In this document: piece by piece, positions 45,052 through 53,706 of the stretch
Position numbering within the stretch: position 1 is the stretch's first letter
How the letters are laid out: the number at the start of each line of letters is the position of its first letter
NCBI RefSeq assembly: GCF_009718825.1
Contig: NZ_WNHB01000001.1
Span: forward strand, 62,001-126,000
From: Terrilactibacillus tamarindi
Lineage (GTDB): Bacteria; Bacillota; Bacilli; Bacillales; Sporolactobacillaceae
Reading direction: 5' to 3'
Length of the DNA: 64,000 nt
Notes under the pieces: model-generated
The model's input: the letters and a program-made list of their open reading frames with translations, nothing else
Told to the model about the DNA's origin: nothing
The model's database searches: none
Program-made: the position numbers and the translations under genes

Positions 45052-46680
45052 TTGGATTATATCCAGAAAAAATCTAAGAAAATGATGAAGCAATTGGTAT
45101 TATTTTTAAGCCTTATTTCTTTAGTTTTTTTAACAGCATGTGGCGGTTCTGGTGGTTCTTCGAATAAAGGAGATAAAACCATGTATATTGGGATGGTTAA
45201 CCCACCAGCAAGCTTCAATCCTATTAACTCAAGTGATATTGCTGCACAATATGCCGAAAGATTTATGTTTGATAGTTTTCTAGATATGACATCTGCTCTT
45301 GAATTTAAACCGAAATTAGCAGATTCTATTGATACAACAGATAATCAAACATATACGATTAAGCTAAATCCTAAAGCTAAATGGTCAGATGGTCAATCGA
45401 TCACTGCAGATGACGTTGTCTTTACATTTAATTTGATTGCAAACCCAAAAACTGAAACACATGTCGGAGGGAACTTATCACCGCTTCAAGGACTTGATGG
45501 CGCTGGCAAACTTCCAGCCGGACAAACGACTATCCCTGGACTAAAAACAGTTGATGAACATACTGTCGAGTTCAAAACCCAAAAACCAGTTGATCCAAAT
45601 TATGTTAAAGAAATGATCGGGACTAAAGTCATTACGTTGCCTGAGCATGTATTAAAAGATGTGGCTCCTGATAAGTTAGCCGAAGATCCATTTATGATCA
45701 AACCAAATGTAACTTCAGGTCCATACAAATTTGTGAAATATAGCAAGAATCAATATGTTCAGTACGTATCAAATGATAAATATTACTTAGGCAAACCTAA
45801 AATTAAAAACATGTATATTAAAATCATGCCTGCTCCAAATTTAGTCGCACAACTTCAATCGGGTGAAATCCAAATGAACGCGTCATTCGGTATTGGGGAC
45901 ATTACGTTCCAAGATTTAGATACTGTTAAAAAACTATCTAACGTCAATACATCAGTTGAAAAACAGATCGGTTTCCAAACCATGCAATTTAATACAAAAA
46001 CGATTAAAGATGCCAAAGTACGTCAAGCATTTGTCTATGCGATTAATCGTCAACAAATCGTAGATAAACTTCTTAAAGGCCAAGGTGAAATTGTTGACGG
46101 GCCCTACACATCTTTAAATCCTTATCTCGATAAAAGTATTAAACCAATTCCTTATGATCCAAATAAAGCTAAACAAATGTTAAAAGACGCTGGTTTTGAT
46201 TTCAATAAAACCATCAACTTTGTTGTACCAATCGGAAATAAAATTCGTGAAGATTCAGCCAACATTATTGCTGAAAACTTAAAGGCTGTCGGTGTAAAAG
46301 TAAAAACAACCACATATGATTTCCCAACGATTATGCAAAAAGGGAAAGCAGGGGATTTTGATATCCTCCTCATCGGATTTACAATGAATCTCGATCCAGA
46401 TTTGTCGAGCCTATATGCACCAGGCGGGACATATAACTTTATGGGATACGATAATCCAGAAAATACAGACCTTCTAAAGCAAGGAAAATCAGAACCAGAT
46501 GCAACAAAACGTAAAGAAATCTATAATAAATTACAAAACTTATGGGAAAAAGATATGCCGGTTATCACACTTTACTCTATGAAAGAAATTGTAGCTGTAT
46601 CGAAAAATGTTACCCATGGTGGACCAAAACCATTTGGTACACAATATGATCTACAAGACTGGGATCTTAAGTCAAAATAA
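45052..46680 (+). CDS. dppA: Peptide-binding lipoprotein of the ABC importer
   Basis: The 542-residue solute-binding protein of family 5 has a lipoprotein signal ending LTAC (Cys30), followed by a GGSGGSSNKGDK linker. Family hallmarks are KWSDGQSITADDVVFTF (about residues 110-126), the TSGPYKFVKY stretch and VRQAFVYAINRQQI. It captures the peptide substrate outside the membrane. TTG 45052 follows AGGGGGA by seven bases; an internal ATG at 45082 would still keep the signal. The gene ends the operon at a strong terminator. Confidence 0.95.
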   Translation: MDYIQKKSKKMMKQLVLFLSLISLVFLTACGGSGGSSNKGDKTMYIGMVNPPASFNPINSSDIAAQYAERFMFDSFLDMTSALEFKPKLADSIDTTDNQTYTIKLNPKAKWSDGQSITADDVVFTFNLIANPKTETHVGGNLSPLQGLDGAGKLPAGQTTIPGLKTVDEHTVEFKTQKPVDPNYVKEMIGTKVITLPEHVLKDVAPDKLAEDPFMIKPNVTSGPYKFVKYSKNQYVQYVSNDKYYLGKPKIKNMYIKIMPAPNLVAQLQSGEIQMNASFGIGDITFQDLDTVKKLSNVNTSVEKQIGFQTMQFNTKTIKDAKVRQAFVYAINRQQIVDKLLKGQGEIVDGPYTSLNPYLDKSIKPIPYDPNKAKQMLKDAGFDFNKTINFVVPIGNKIREDSANIIAENLKAVGVKVKTTTYDFPTIMQKGKAGDFDILLIGFTMNLDPDLSSLYAPGGTYNFMGYDNPENTDLLKQGKSEPDATKRKEIYNKLQNLWEKDMPVITLYSMKEIVAVSKNVTHGGPKPFGTQYDLQDWDLKSK

Positions 46681-46701
46681 AAAAGTTAGCCAAACTAAAA
46701 T

Positions 46702-46743
46702 AAAAGGGATTACCAAGTTTTTAAATGGTAATCCCTTTTATAT
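46702..46743 (+). terminator. Intrinsic terminator after the peptide transporter operon
   Basis: AAAAGGGATTACC is perfectly inverted as GGTAATCCCTTTT around a 12-14-nt AT loop, with T residues following. Confidence 0.88.
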
Positions 46744-46799
46744 TACGTTCATTAAAAAAAAACTCTGAACCACATAAATATTTGATAGGCCGTGAAAAT

Positions 46800-46949
46800 G
46801 AGATTTTAAATTTATGAAATAGCCGAGAACACTCGTGACTTTAGTCATGACAGGTCAGTATCACAAGGTAAAACAAATACTGAATTTGGGGTATGGTTTA
46901 CTGGCAAACACACGTTAGACATCCGGTAGGAAAATTAGCAGGGTTCAAC
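46800..46949 (+). mobile_element. Possible IS200/IS605 right-end remnant
   Basis: This non-coding stretch has a subterminal hairpin CGTGAC-TTTA-GTCATG (46834-46849) and ends in AGGGTTCAAC (46940-46949), features recalled from right ends of TnpB-type elements. No frame is intact. Nothing else was recognised between the terminator at 46743 and the promoter at 47032. Confidence 0.3.
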
Positions 46950-47031
46950 TAAATACGATCGGTAATTTGTTCATATTAACAGTATCTGTTTGATGACCAT
47001 TAAATTTTAAAAAAATTAAACTAAAACCTTA

Positions 47032-47060
47032 TTGACAATTTTGAAATAATCACATATGAT
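47032..47060 (+). promoter_or_regulatory. Sigma-A promoter of the manganese riboswitch transcript
   Basis: TTGACA (47032-47037), a 17-bp spacer and TATGAT (47055-47060) lie about 22 bp before the riboswitch. Confidence 0.8.
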
Positions 47061-47081
47061 TAAAGTAACAAAATAGTCTTT

Positions 47082-47197
47082 AAAGGGGAGTAGCTCTACA
47101 GCAAAGTGTCGTCATTACGGGATTCGTCCCCGGCCTTTGTTGGCAACGTTCCGTTGTTAGCAAGACCTTTACCTCGCACGCTATGCAGGTAAAGGTA
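47082..47197 (+). promoter_or_regulatory. yybP-ykoY (manganese) riboswitch
   Basis: The leader opens with AAAGGGGAGTAGCTC, has a CCCCGGCCTTTGTTGGCAACG region and AGCAAGACCTTTACC, and closes with the stem ACCTTTACCTCGC..GCAGGTAAAGGT. These are the paired conserved loops of the yybP-ykoY class, which senses Mn2+. The class is common upstream of TerC-type exporters, and one follows here. Confidence 0.93.
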
Positions 47198-47210
47198 TAT
47201 TCTCTTCTAT

Positions 47211-47251
47211 AAACAGCCTTTTCCGACAAAGCGTGGGAGGGGCTGTTTTTT
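47211..47251 (+). terminator. Terminator of the manganese riboswitch platform
   Basis: AAACAGCC (47211-47218) pairs with GGCTGTTT (47241-47248), followed by T residues, between the aptamer and the start of the exporter gene. Mn2+ binding would be expected to prevent its formation. Confidence 0.75.
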
Positions 47252-47280
47252 AATTTAAAATTAAAAAGGAGAGTGGAACG

Positions 47281-47961
47281 TTGGACATTTTATCCTTAAC
47301 ATTTTTAACATCACTTCTATTAATTATTGGGATTGATTTGATCTTGGCTGGTGATAATGCTATTGTCATTGCTTTAGCAGCTCGTAAACTTCCTAAAGAT
47401 CAACAAAAAAAGGCTATTATTTACGGTACCGTAGGAGCGGTCTTGATACGTGCTGTTGCAACACTTGTTGTCGTTTGGTTGTTGAAAGTACCAGGTCTAC
47501 ATCTCATAGGTGGCATTTTACTTGTTTGGATCGCTTATAAATTGCTTGTAGACCATAATGATCACAAAGAAGTGAAAGAAGCTAATTCTTTATCGGGCGC
47601 CATTCGAACGATCATTATTGCAGATGCACTAATGGGCTTGGATAATGTTCTTGCTGTAGCCGGTGCTTCACATGGGAGTTATCTACTCATTATTCTAGGA
47701 TTATTGATAAGCGTACCGCTCATCATGTGGGGAAGTACGTTATTTTTAAAATTGGTTGATAAGTATCCTTGGATTACTTATGTGGGATCAGCCGTTCTAG
47801 CTTTAACGGCAGGAAAAATGATCATGGCTGAGCCTTTCTTAGTTAATGTGTTTGAGGATCTTCAGATCATTAAATGGATTTTAATTGGTTTACTCATCGT
47901 AGGTGTGATATTAATTGGATTACGGAAAAATGCAAAACAAATGTCTCATGCTAGTGAATAA
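47281..47961 (+). CDS. yjbE: TerC-family membrane protein (YjbE/YkoY type), probable Mn2+ exporter
   Basis: The 226-residue protein has about seven spans and TerC signatures: LIIGIDLILAGDNAIVIALA with Asp and Asn in the first span, and IIIADALMGLDNVLAVAGA in the centre. TerC proteins of Bacillus (MeeF, MeeY) support metalation of secreted enzymes by exporting manganese. Control by a Mn2+ riboswitch supports this role. TTG 47281 follows AAAGGAGAG. A terminator lies about 100 bp downstream. Confidence 0.9.
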   Translation: MDILSLTFLTSLLLIIGIDLILAGDNAIVIALAARKLPKDQQKKAIIYGTVGAVLIRAVATLVVVWLLKVPGLHLIGGILLVWIAYKLLVDHNDHKEVKEANSLSGAIRTIIIADALMGLDNVLAVAGASHGSYLLIILGLLISVPLIMWGSTLFLKLVDKYPWITYVGSAVLALTAGKMIMAEPFLVNVFEDLQIIKWILIGLLIVGVILIGLRKNAKQMSHASE

Positions 47962-48063
47962 ATTGAGGTTTCCTTTAATTTAGAGAATTAGTATAAGGCA
48001 CATGGTAAACAAAACTTTGGTTCAATTGGGTAATAAGACATGTTTTATTAATAAAGGCTTCTA

Positions 48064-48094
48064 TATCCCTTCATTTCGCTTGAAGGGATTTTTC
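48064..48094 (+). terminator. Intrinsic terminator after the TerC gene
   Basis: ATCCCTTCA pairs with TGAAGGGAT around a 7-nt loop, followed by T residues. Confidence 0.8.
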
Positions 48095-48248
48095 CATTTT
48101 TAGCAACTCTATATAATTAACTTCAATACATAAACTGCTATTAGCTTAAAAACTCAATTTAACTGTTTCAGTTTGAAGGTGGATAAAACACCTTATAATC
48201 AAATTATTCTTAGTTTGTTACAATTTGATGCTTTTTGTTGATTTTTTC

Positions 48249-48277
48249 TTGAATTGATTTCAGAAAAAAAGTATAAT
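48249..48277 (+). promoter_or_regulatory. Promoter of the amino-acid permease gene with CodY-like box
   Basis: TTGAAT (48249-48254), a 17-bp spacer and TATAAT (48272-48277). The spacer holds TTTCAGAAAA, the core of the CodY motif AATTTTCWGAAAATT (ten of fifteen matches overall), so repression by CodY in rich amino acids is plausible. Confidence 0.6.
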
Positions 48278-48328
48278 TGTGCATGTTCAGTAATATTAAA
48301 AATATTTAATCATCTGGGGGATTGGATC

Positions 48329-49729
48329 ATGAGTAGTATTTTTAAGACAAAGCCAATCAGTACTTTAATCGCAGAAACCGAAGGAAAGCAAGGTCTAAAA
48401 AAGGCTTTGGGGGCATTTGACCTTACATTACTCGGTATTGGTGCTGTTATTGGTACAGGTATATTCGTATTAACCGGAGTAGCAGCTGCTAATTTTTCAG
48501 GACCTGCACTAATTTTATCATTCATTCTCTCTGGTTTAGCGTGTATCTTTGCTGCTTTATGTTATGCTGAATTTGCAGCGTTGGTTCCGGTTGCTGGAAG
48601 TGCTTATACGTATGGTTATGCATCGCTCGGTGAATTTTGGGCTTGGATCATTGGGTGGGATCTCGTCTTAGAATATGCTGTTGCGATATCAGCCGTTGCT
48701 ATTGGTTGGTCAGGCTATGCAGTCAGTTTATTAGATAGTATGGGAATAACACTACCTAAAGCATTGACTGTCGCTCCTAGTGATGGAGGATTCATTAATT
48801 TACCAGCCATCATCATTATTGGTTTGATCACATGGCTTTTATTAACTGGAGTTAAAGAAACATCTCGTTTAAATGGAATTATCGTTGTTATAAAAGTGGC
48901 GGTTATTCTATTATTTATTGTATTAGCTGTTTGGCATGTGAAGCCGGTTAATTGGCACCCATTTATGCCATTTGGATTTAGTGGAGTAGCGGCTGGGGCA
49001 GCAACCATTTTCTTTGCTTATTTAGGTTTTGATGCCGTTTCAACGGCTGCTGAAGAAGTTAAAAATCCGCAAAAAGATTTACCAAAAGGTATTATTTATT
49101 CTCTTTTAATTTGTACTGTGTTGTATATTGTCGTTTCTGGTATCCTAACAGGAGTGGTCAAATATACGGCCTATGCTCATACGTCTGCACCAGTTGCTTA
49201 TGCTCTTCAACAAATCGGAATCAATTGGGGTTCAGCTATTGTTGCCGTAGGTGCTATTTGTGGGATTACGTCTGTATTACTCGTCATGATGTTCGGACAA
49301 ACTAGAATCTTCTTTGCAATGTCCCGTGACGGTTTGCTTCCTAAATTCTTTGGTAAAGTGAGTGAACAAAGAAAGGTTCCTGTTTCTTCAACATTACTTG
49401 TAGGTATTGTTACAGCTGTCTGTGCTGGTTTCACTCCAATATCTATCGTGGCAGAGCTTGCTAACATTGGTACGCTATCTGCGTTCATCATTGTATCAAT
49501 AGGTGTTATGGTCTTGAGACATAAGCGTCCTGAACTTCATCGACCATTTAAAACACCATTTGTACCAGTTATTCCGATTCTTGCTATAATCTCATGTGGC
49601 TACTTATTAATTTCTTTAAACCCAATTACGATAATTCGTTTTGTTGTTTGGCTAGCCATTGGACTTGTATTATATTTCCTATATGGAAGAAAAAACAGCA
49701 CATTAAACGATCAAGAGAAATCTGCTTAA
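48329..49729 (+). CDS. APC-family amino-acid permease (BcaP/YfnA type)
   Basis: The 466-residue permease has 12 spans and the CAT-type hallmarks LGAFDLTLLGIGAVIGTGIF (about residues 25-44), FFAYLGFDAVSTAAEEVKNP in the centre and a C-terminal IRFVVWLAIGLVLYFLYGRK. Its length and sequence are close to B. subtilis BcaP/YhdG (branched-chain amino acids) and YfnA; the two cannot be told apart here. ATG 48329 follows GGGGGATTGG. The longer frame from 48254 runs over the promoter and is rejected. Confidence 0.9.
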   Translation: MSSIFKTKPISTLIAETEGKQGLKKALGAFDLTLLGIGAVIGTGIFVLTGVAAANFSGPALILSFILSGLACIFAALCYAEFAALVPVAGSAYTYGYASLGEFWAWIIGWDLVLEYAVAISAVAIGWSGYAVSLLDSMGITLPKALTVAPSDGGFINLPAIIIIGLITWLLLTGVKETSRLNGIIVVIKVAVILLFIVLAVWHVKPVNWHPFMPFGFSGVAAGAATIFFAYLGFDAVSTAAEEVKNPQKDLPKGIIYSLLICTVLYIVVSGILTGVVKYTAYAHTSAPVAYALQQIGINWGSAIVAVGAICGITSVLLVMMFGQTRIFFAMSRDGLLPKFFGKVSEQRKVPVSSTLLVGIVTAVCAGFTPISIVAELANIGTLSAFIIVSIGVMVLRHKRPELHRPFKTPFVPVIPILAIISCGYLLISLNPITIIRFVVWLAIGLVLYFLYGRKNSTLNDQEKSA

Positions 49730-49787
49730 TTAAGTTATAAACTTTTAAAAACTTATTTACGAATCGTAACTTATGAACTTTGAGATA

Positions 49788-49825
49788 AGAAAAAGAGGAT
49801 GGGCTAAATCCATCCTCTTTTTTCT
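49788..49825. terminator. Bidirectional terminator between permease gene and tRNA-Gln
   Basis: AAAAGAGGATGG pairs with CCATCCTCTTTT around a short loop. It can end the permease transcript and, on the minus strand, the tRNA transcript. Confidence 0.85.
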
Positions 49826-49880
49826 TTGTCAAAAAAATTTGTTAACTGTATATAATTCTTATGACTTTTGCTATATTTAA

Positions 49881-49952
49881 CTGGGATAGCAGGATTCGAA
49901 CCTACGAATAACGGAGTCAAAGCCCGTTGCCTTACCGCTTGGCTATATCCCA
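49881..49952 (-). tRNA. trnQ: tRNA-Gln (anticodon TTG)
   Basis: Read on the minus strand, the 72 nt fold as a full cloverleaf: acceptor TGGGATA with TATCCCA and discriminator G, D arm GCC/GGC, anticodon stem ACGGG with TCCGT (one G-U pair), loop CTTTGAC giving anticodon TTG, and T loop GGTTCGAATC. CCA is not encoded. The sequence is nearly that of the Bacillus tRNA-Gln. It is an isolated tRNA gene. Confidence 0.96.
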
Positions 49953-49996
49953 TCGACAGTTATTAATATAACCAAATTGACAAGGATTATACATTA

Positions 49997-50151
49997 GAGG
50001 ATGTTCAAAAAGCCACCAAATAACAAGCTTCGAATCTCGGCGTTGGCTCGTTTTTCCGGTCCTCATGTAGTAAAAACCTACATTCCGGTCCTCAAAACAG
50101 CGCCGCCTTGACCTTCTTGCTTCTGATTCGTCACCTTTTTGAACTCGCACT
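49997..50151. mobile_element. MITE-like palindromic element, long copy
   Basis: The element is 155 bp, TA-flanked, with terminal repeats GAGGATGTTCAAAAAG and GTGCGAGTTCAAAAAG (read inward). It contains an apical section absent from the copy at 9588-9681, with direct repeats CCGGTCCTC at 50056-50064 and 50085-50093 around the hairpin TGTAG/CTACA. The whole can fold as one long imperfect stem. The 72-codon frame on its minus strand is an artefact of the repeat. It lies 44 bp upstream of the tRNA-Gln 5' end. Confidence 0.75.
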
Positions 50152-50289
50152 AATAAAAAGATTCTTCATTTCCATAACATGTTTTTGCTCCTTTTGTAGA
50201 ATATTAAATGTATATACACTAAAATTGAATGGAAAGTCATGATCCTCTCCTACCTCAAAATTGTCGATCGACAGAAAGGAGTGAACCGT

Positions 50290-52434
50290 ATGACAAAAAA
50301 ATTATTTATGGGTGCCTATATTCTATTAGGAATGATCATTCTTGGGTTATGTGGGTACCTCATTTTATTATTAATTGGCAATCATTATACTAATAAAGAT
50401 CATCTTGTTTTGGATGCTACAACCAAGATAGAAGATCAGCAAGGTCATGAGATCTCTAAATTATATTTAGAAAATCGGGAAACGGTATCTATTAATAAAA
50501 TACCTAAATTTGTTCAAGAAGCTTTTATTGCTACGGAAGACTCACGTTTTTATCAACATTCTGGAATCGATTTTCGTGGTACGGTAAGGGCTTTGACTCG
50601 TGATATTTTTTCGGGTAGTAAAGCAGAAGGTGGTAGTACCATTACCCAACAGCTTAGTAAAAATGTCTTTTTAACGAATCAAAAGTCATGGTTTAGAAAA
50701 GCCAAGGAAGCGGCTATTGCAACAAATTTGGAGAGAAAATATAGTAAGAAGCAGATTCTTGGTATGTATTTGAACCAAATTTATTTTGGCCATGGTGTTT
50801 ATGGTATTCAATCTGCATCTAAATTTTTCTTTAATAAAGATGTGAGTCAATTAACGGTTGAAGAGGGAGCTATGCTTGCCGCTATGCCAAAAGCTCCAAC
50901 AACCTATTCACCAATACTACATCCTCATCAAGCTTTGAAAAGGCGGAATATTGTCTTAGGATTAATGGAGAATCAAGGATATATCACGACAGAAGAAGAA
51001 GTGCATTTAAAAGGAAAAACCTTAGGTCTTGATGTCCATCAGTTAAATAAAGATCCTGAGTATGATACCTATGTGGATATGGTATTAGATGAGGCAGCTA
51101 AAAAATATCATCTTAGCGCAGATGAAGTACTGCGTGGTGGGTATAAAATTATTGTTCCTATTAATACTCAAATTCAAGAAGCTTCCTATCAAGAATTTAA
51201 GAAAAATCACTATTTTAGAGGCTCAAATACTAAAGAAAAACCGAATGGTGCCTTTGTTTTAATCGATAATAAAACGGGTGGTGTGAAAGCCGTTCAAGGA
51301 GGGCGTTCATACGTTAAAAAGAGTTTTAATCGAGTGAATGTCAAAAGACAACCTGGTTCTGCTTTTAAACCATTAGCTGTTTATGGACCGGCTTTGGAAT
51401 CCAAAAAGTTTCACCCATATTCCATGTTAGTTGATAAACCGCTCACGTTCGGTCACTACAAGCCTGAAAATTATAACCATAAATATCCTGGTGAAATGAC
51501 GATGTATGATGCGATTACAGTATCTGAAAATGTTCCGGCTGTTTGGCTATTAAATCAAATTGGCATTTCAAAAAGTAAGCAGTATCTTTCTAAGTTAGGT
51601 TTGAATATTCCAGACAAAGGTTTATCCATTGCGCTCGGTGGTTTAGAAGAAGGTGTAACCCCGTTTCAAATGGCAACGTCATTTACCGCTTTTTCGAATG
51701 AAGGAAAAGAGGTAGAGCCTTATTTTATCCAAAAGATAGTCGATCACAAGGGAAATTTAGTTGGATCTATGAAACCAAAAACCCGACAAGTCTTTTCAAA
51801 ACAAACAGCTTGGTATATGACAAAAATGCTTATGTCCGTTGTAAAAAATGGTACTGGGAGTGCAGGATCAGTTAATACGGATTTAGCCGGAAAAACAGGT
51901 TCTACAGCGTATGAAGGGGTTGACAATGGACTGCGAGATGCATGGTTTGTTGGCTATACACCAAAATCAACGGGAGCGGTCTGGATTGGTTACGATAAAA
52001 CAACAAAAAAGCAATATGTCACGGGTGGAAGTGAGAATGCGACGACTTTATTTAAAAATATTATCAATAACGTTCCAAGGGAAACTGGAAATCATTTTAT
52101 TAAACCTAAGGGTATCAAAGATTTGGAATCACCAATTCGTCTTGTACCGATTAAGAATATCAGAGCTAAAGGGACCGTGGGGCACTTTGGCTTGCCAGCT
52201 GTAAAAATTTCGTGGGACAAAATTCAAGACAAACGGATCATCTACCGGATCTACAAAGAAAATGAAAACGGAATAGAATTTATTGGGGAAGTAAAAGGGA
52301 AAAACAGTTTTGTTGTTAATTATGCGAATCCACTATCTTCAGCCACTTATTTTGTTACACCTTATAACAGTCAAACATTAAAAAAAGGTGAAACTTCAAA
52401 ACAAGTTGAAGTTGATTGGTTCCCTGGATTTTAA
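50290..52434 (+). CDS. pbpF: Class A penicillin-binding protein PbpF
   Basis: The 714-residue bifunctional peptidoglycan synthase has the length of B. subtilis PbpF. After an N-terminal span (about 9-30), the glycosyltransferase domain has the catalytic EDSRFYQHSG (Glu83) and GGSTITQQLSKN. The transpeptidase domain has SAFK (Ser357, Lys360), SEN (412-414) and KTG (535-537). It ends with a fibronectin-like tail. PbpF acts in vegetative and forespore wall synthesis. ATG 50290 follows AAAGGAGTGAA. It precedes hemE as in B. subtilis. Confidence 0.95.
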   Translation: MTKKLFMGAYILLGMIILGLCGYLILLLIGNHYTNKDHLVLDATTKIEDQQGHEISKLYLENRETVSINKIPKFVQEAFIATEDSRFYQHSGIDFRGTVRALTRDIFSGSKAEGGSTITQQLSKNVFLTNQKSWFRKAKEAAIATNLERKYSKKQILGMYLNQIYFGHGVYGIQSASKFFFNKDVSQLTVEEGAMLAAMPKAPTTYSPILHPHQALKRRNIVLGLMENQGYITTEEEVHLKGKTLGLDVHQLNKDPEYDTYVDMVLDEAAKKYHLSADEVLRGGYKIIVPINTQIQEASYQEFKKNHYFRGSNTKEKPNGAFVLIDNKTGGVKAVQGGRSYVKKSFNRVNVKRQPGSAFKPLAVYGPALESKKFHPYSMLVDKPLTFGHYKPENYNHKYPGEMTMYDAITVSENVPAVWLLNQIGISKSKQYLSKLGLNIPDKGLSIALGGLEEGVTPFQMATSFTAFSNEGKEVEPYFIQKIVDHKGNLVGSMKPKTRQVFSKQTAWYMTKMLMSVVKNGTGSAGSVNTDLAGKTGSTAYEGVDNGLRDAWFVGYTPKSTGAVWIGYDKTTKKQYVTGGSENATTLFKNIINNVPRETGNHFIKPKGIKDLESPIRLVPIKNIRAKGTVGHFGLPAVKISWDKIQDKRIIYRIYKENENGIEFIGEVKGKNSFVVNYANPLSSATYFVTPYNSQTLKKGETSKQVEVDWFPGF

Positions 52435-52656
52435 ATTGTGTCAAAAACGTGAACAATGAAAGGTAAAATGTCGAAAATGAGGAGCGTTTAAGTTTACAGT
52501 TTGGCGATGAGAATGGGAAGATTAGAATAGTTAGGTCATAAAGATGGATCATTCATTCATTTTTAAAAGTCTTTTTATTAGGGCTTTAGTCTAAATAAGT
52601 GTAACCTTTGAAGGCGGAAGTTCTCCGATATGTGAAGTGGAAAGGATGACATAGAT

Positions 52657-53706
52657 TTGCTTAAAGTGAAAAAAAATGATGTATTACTTAAAGCTTGCCT
52701 AAAGGAACCGGTGCCTTATGTTCCTGTATGGTATATGAGGCAAGCTGGGCGCTATCAACCCGAGTACCGAGCGATTAGGCAAAAATATTCTTTTTTTGAA
52801 ATTAGCCATAATCCTGAGATATGTGCTGAGGTAACCAAGTTGCCTGTAACGCAACTCGGAGTTGATGCGGCTATTTTATTTGCTGATATTATGACACCAT
52901 TAAAATCGATTGGAATAAATGTGGATATCGTAGAAGGCATAGGACCCGTAATAGAAAATCCGATCCGTTCAGAGAAGGATCTTGAGGGTATCCGATTGCT
53001 TAATCCCGGAAATGATATTCCATTTGTCCAAGAAACGATAAAAATTCTTCGAGATAAATTAGACGTTCCTCTCATTGGTTTTGCGGGAGCTCCTTTTACT
53101 CTTGCAAGTTATCTAATTGAAGGTGGACCATCCAAAGGATACCATATAACAAAGGGGTTTATGTACTCAAAGCCACACCTTTGGCAGAACCTTATGGCAC
53201 GTTTATCTGATCTGACAATCAGCTATTTGGAGGCACAAATTGAAGCTGGTGCACAGATTGTCCAAGTTTTCGATTCATGGGTCGGTGCGTTAAATTCTGA
53301 AGACTATCATCAATATATCGCTCCATTCATGCACTATATTTTTTCTGAATTGAAAAAGACAGGCGTACCGACGATCTATTTTGCCAGTGGTGCAACGCAT
53401 TTACTAAAGGAGTGGAACGAACTTCCAGTAGATGTGATCTCTCTTGATTGGCGTACGACGATAGAAGAAGTTCGAAATCAGCATATTGATAAAGCCTTAC
53501 AAGGAAATCTTGACCCATCGTTACTTCTAGCTCCTTTTGATTTAATAAAAAAACGAACGAAAGCCATCTTAGATCAAGGAAAGGATAAACCAGGTTTTAT
53601 TTTTAATTTAGGGCATGGAATATTCCCTAGTGTGAAAGTGGACACACTTAAAAAATTAACGGATTATATTCATCAATACACAAGAAAGGATCCTGTAAAT
53701 GACTAA
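52657..53706 (+). CDS. hemE: Uroporphyrinogen decarboxylase
   Basis: HemE removes four carboxyl groups from uroporphyrinogen III to give coproporphyrinogen III. The 349-residue enzyme has the N-terminal signature [16 protein letters not shown], and [33 protein letters not shown] and FNLGHGIFP later on. The start is TTG 52657 after AAAGGATG. It overlaps hemH by eight bases. No clear promoter was found in the 220-bp gap upstream. Confidence 0.97.
   Translation: MLKVKKNDVLLKACLKEPVPYVPVWYMRQAGRYQPEYRAIRQKYSFFEISHNPEICAEVTKLPVTQLGVDAAILFADIMTPLKSIGINVDIVEGIGPVIENPIRSEKDLEGIRLLNPGNDIPFVQETIKILRDKLDVPLIGFAGAPFTLASYLIEGGPSKGYHITKGFMYSKPHLWQNLMARLSDLTISYLEAQIEAGAQIVQVFDSWVGALNSEDYHQYIAPFMHYIFSELKKTGVPTIYFASGATHLLKEWNELPVDVISLDWRTTIEEVRNQHIDKALQGNLDPSLLLAPFDLIKKRTKAILDQGKDKPGFIFNLGHGIFPSVKVDTLKKLTDYIHQYTRKDPVND

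Noticed and set aside
50056-50093. CCGGTCCTC direct repeats as a CRISPR-like array
   Set aside because: There are only two short repeats, both inside the MITE hairpin, and no cas genes.
49932-50150. A 72-codon frame on the minus strand
   Set aside because: It runs from the MITE into the tRNA-Gln gene, has no ribosome binding site and is explained by the palindromic repeat.
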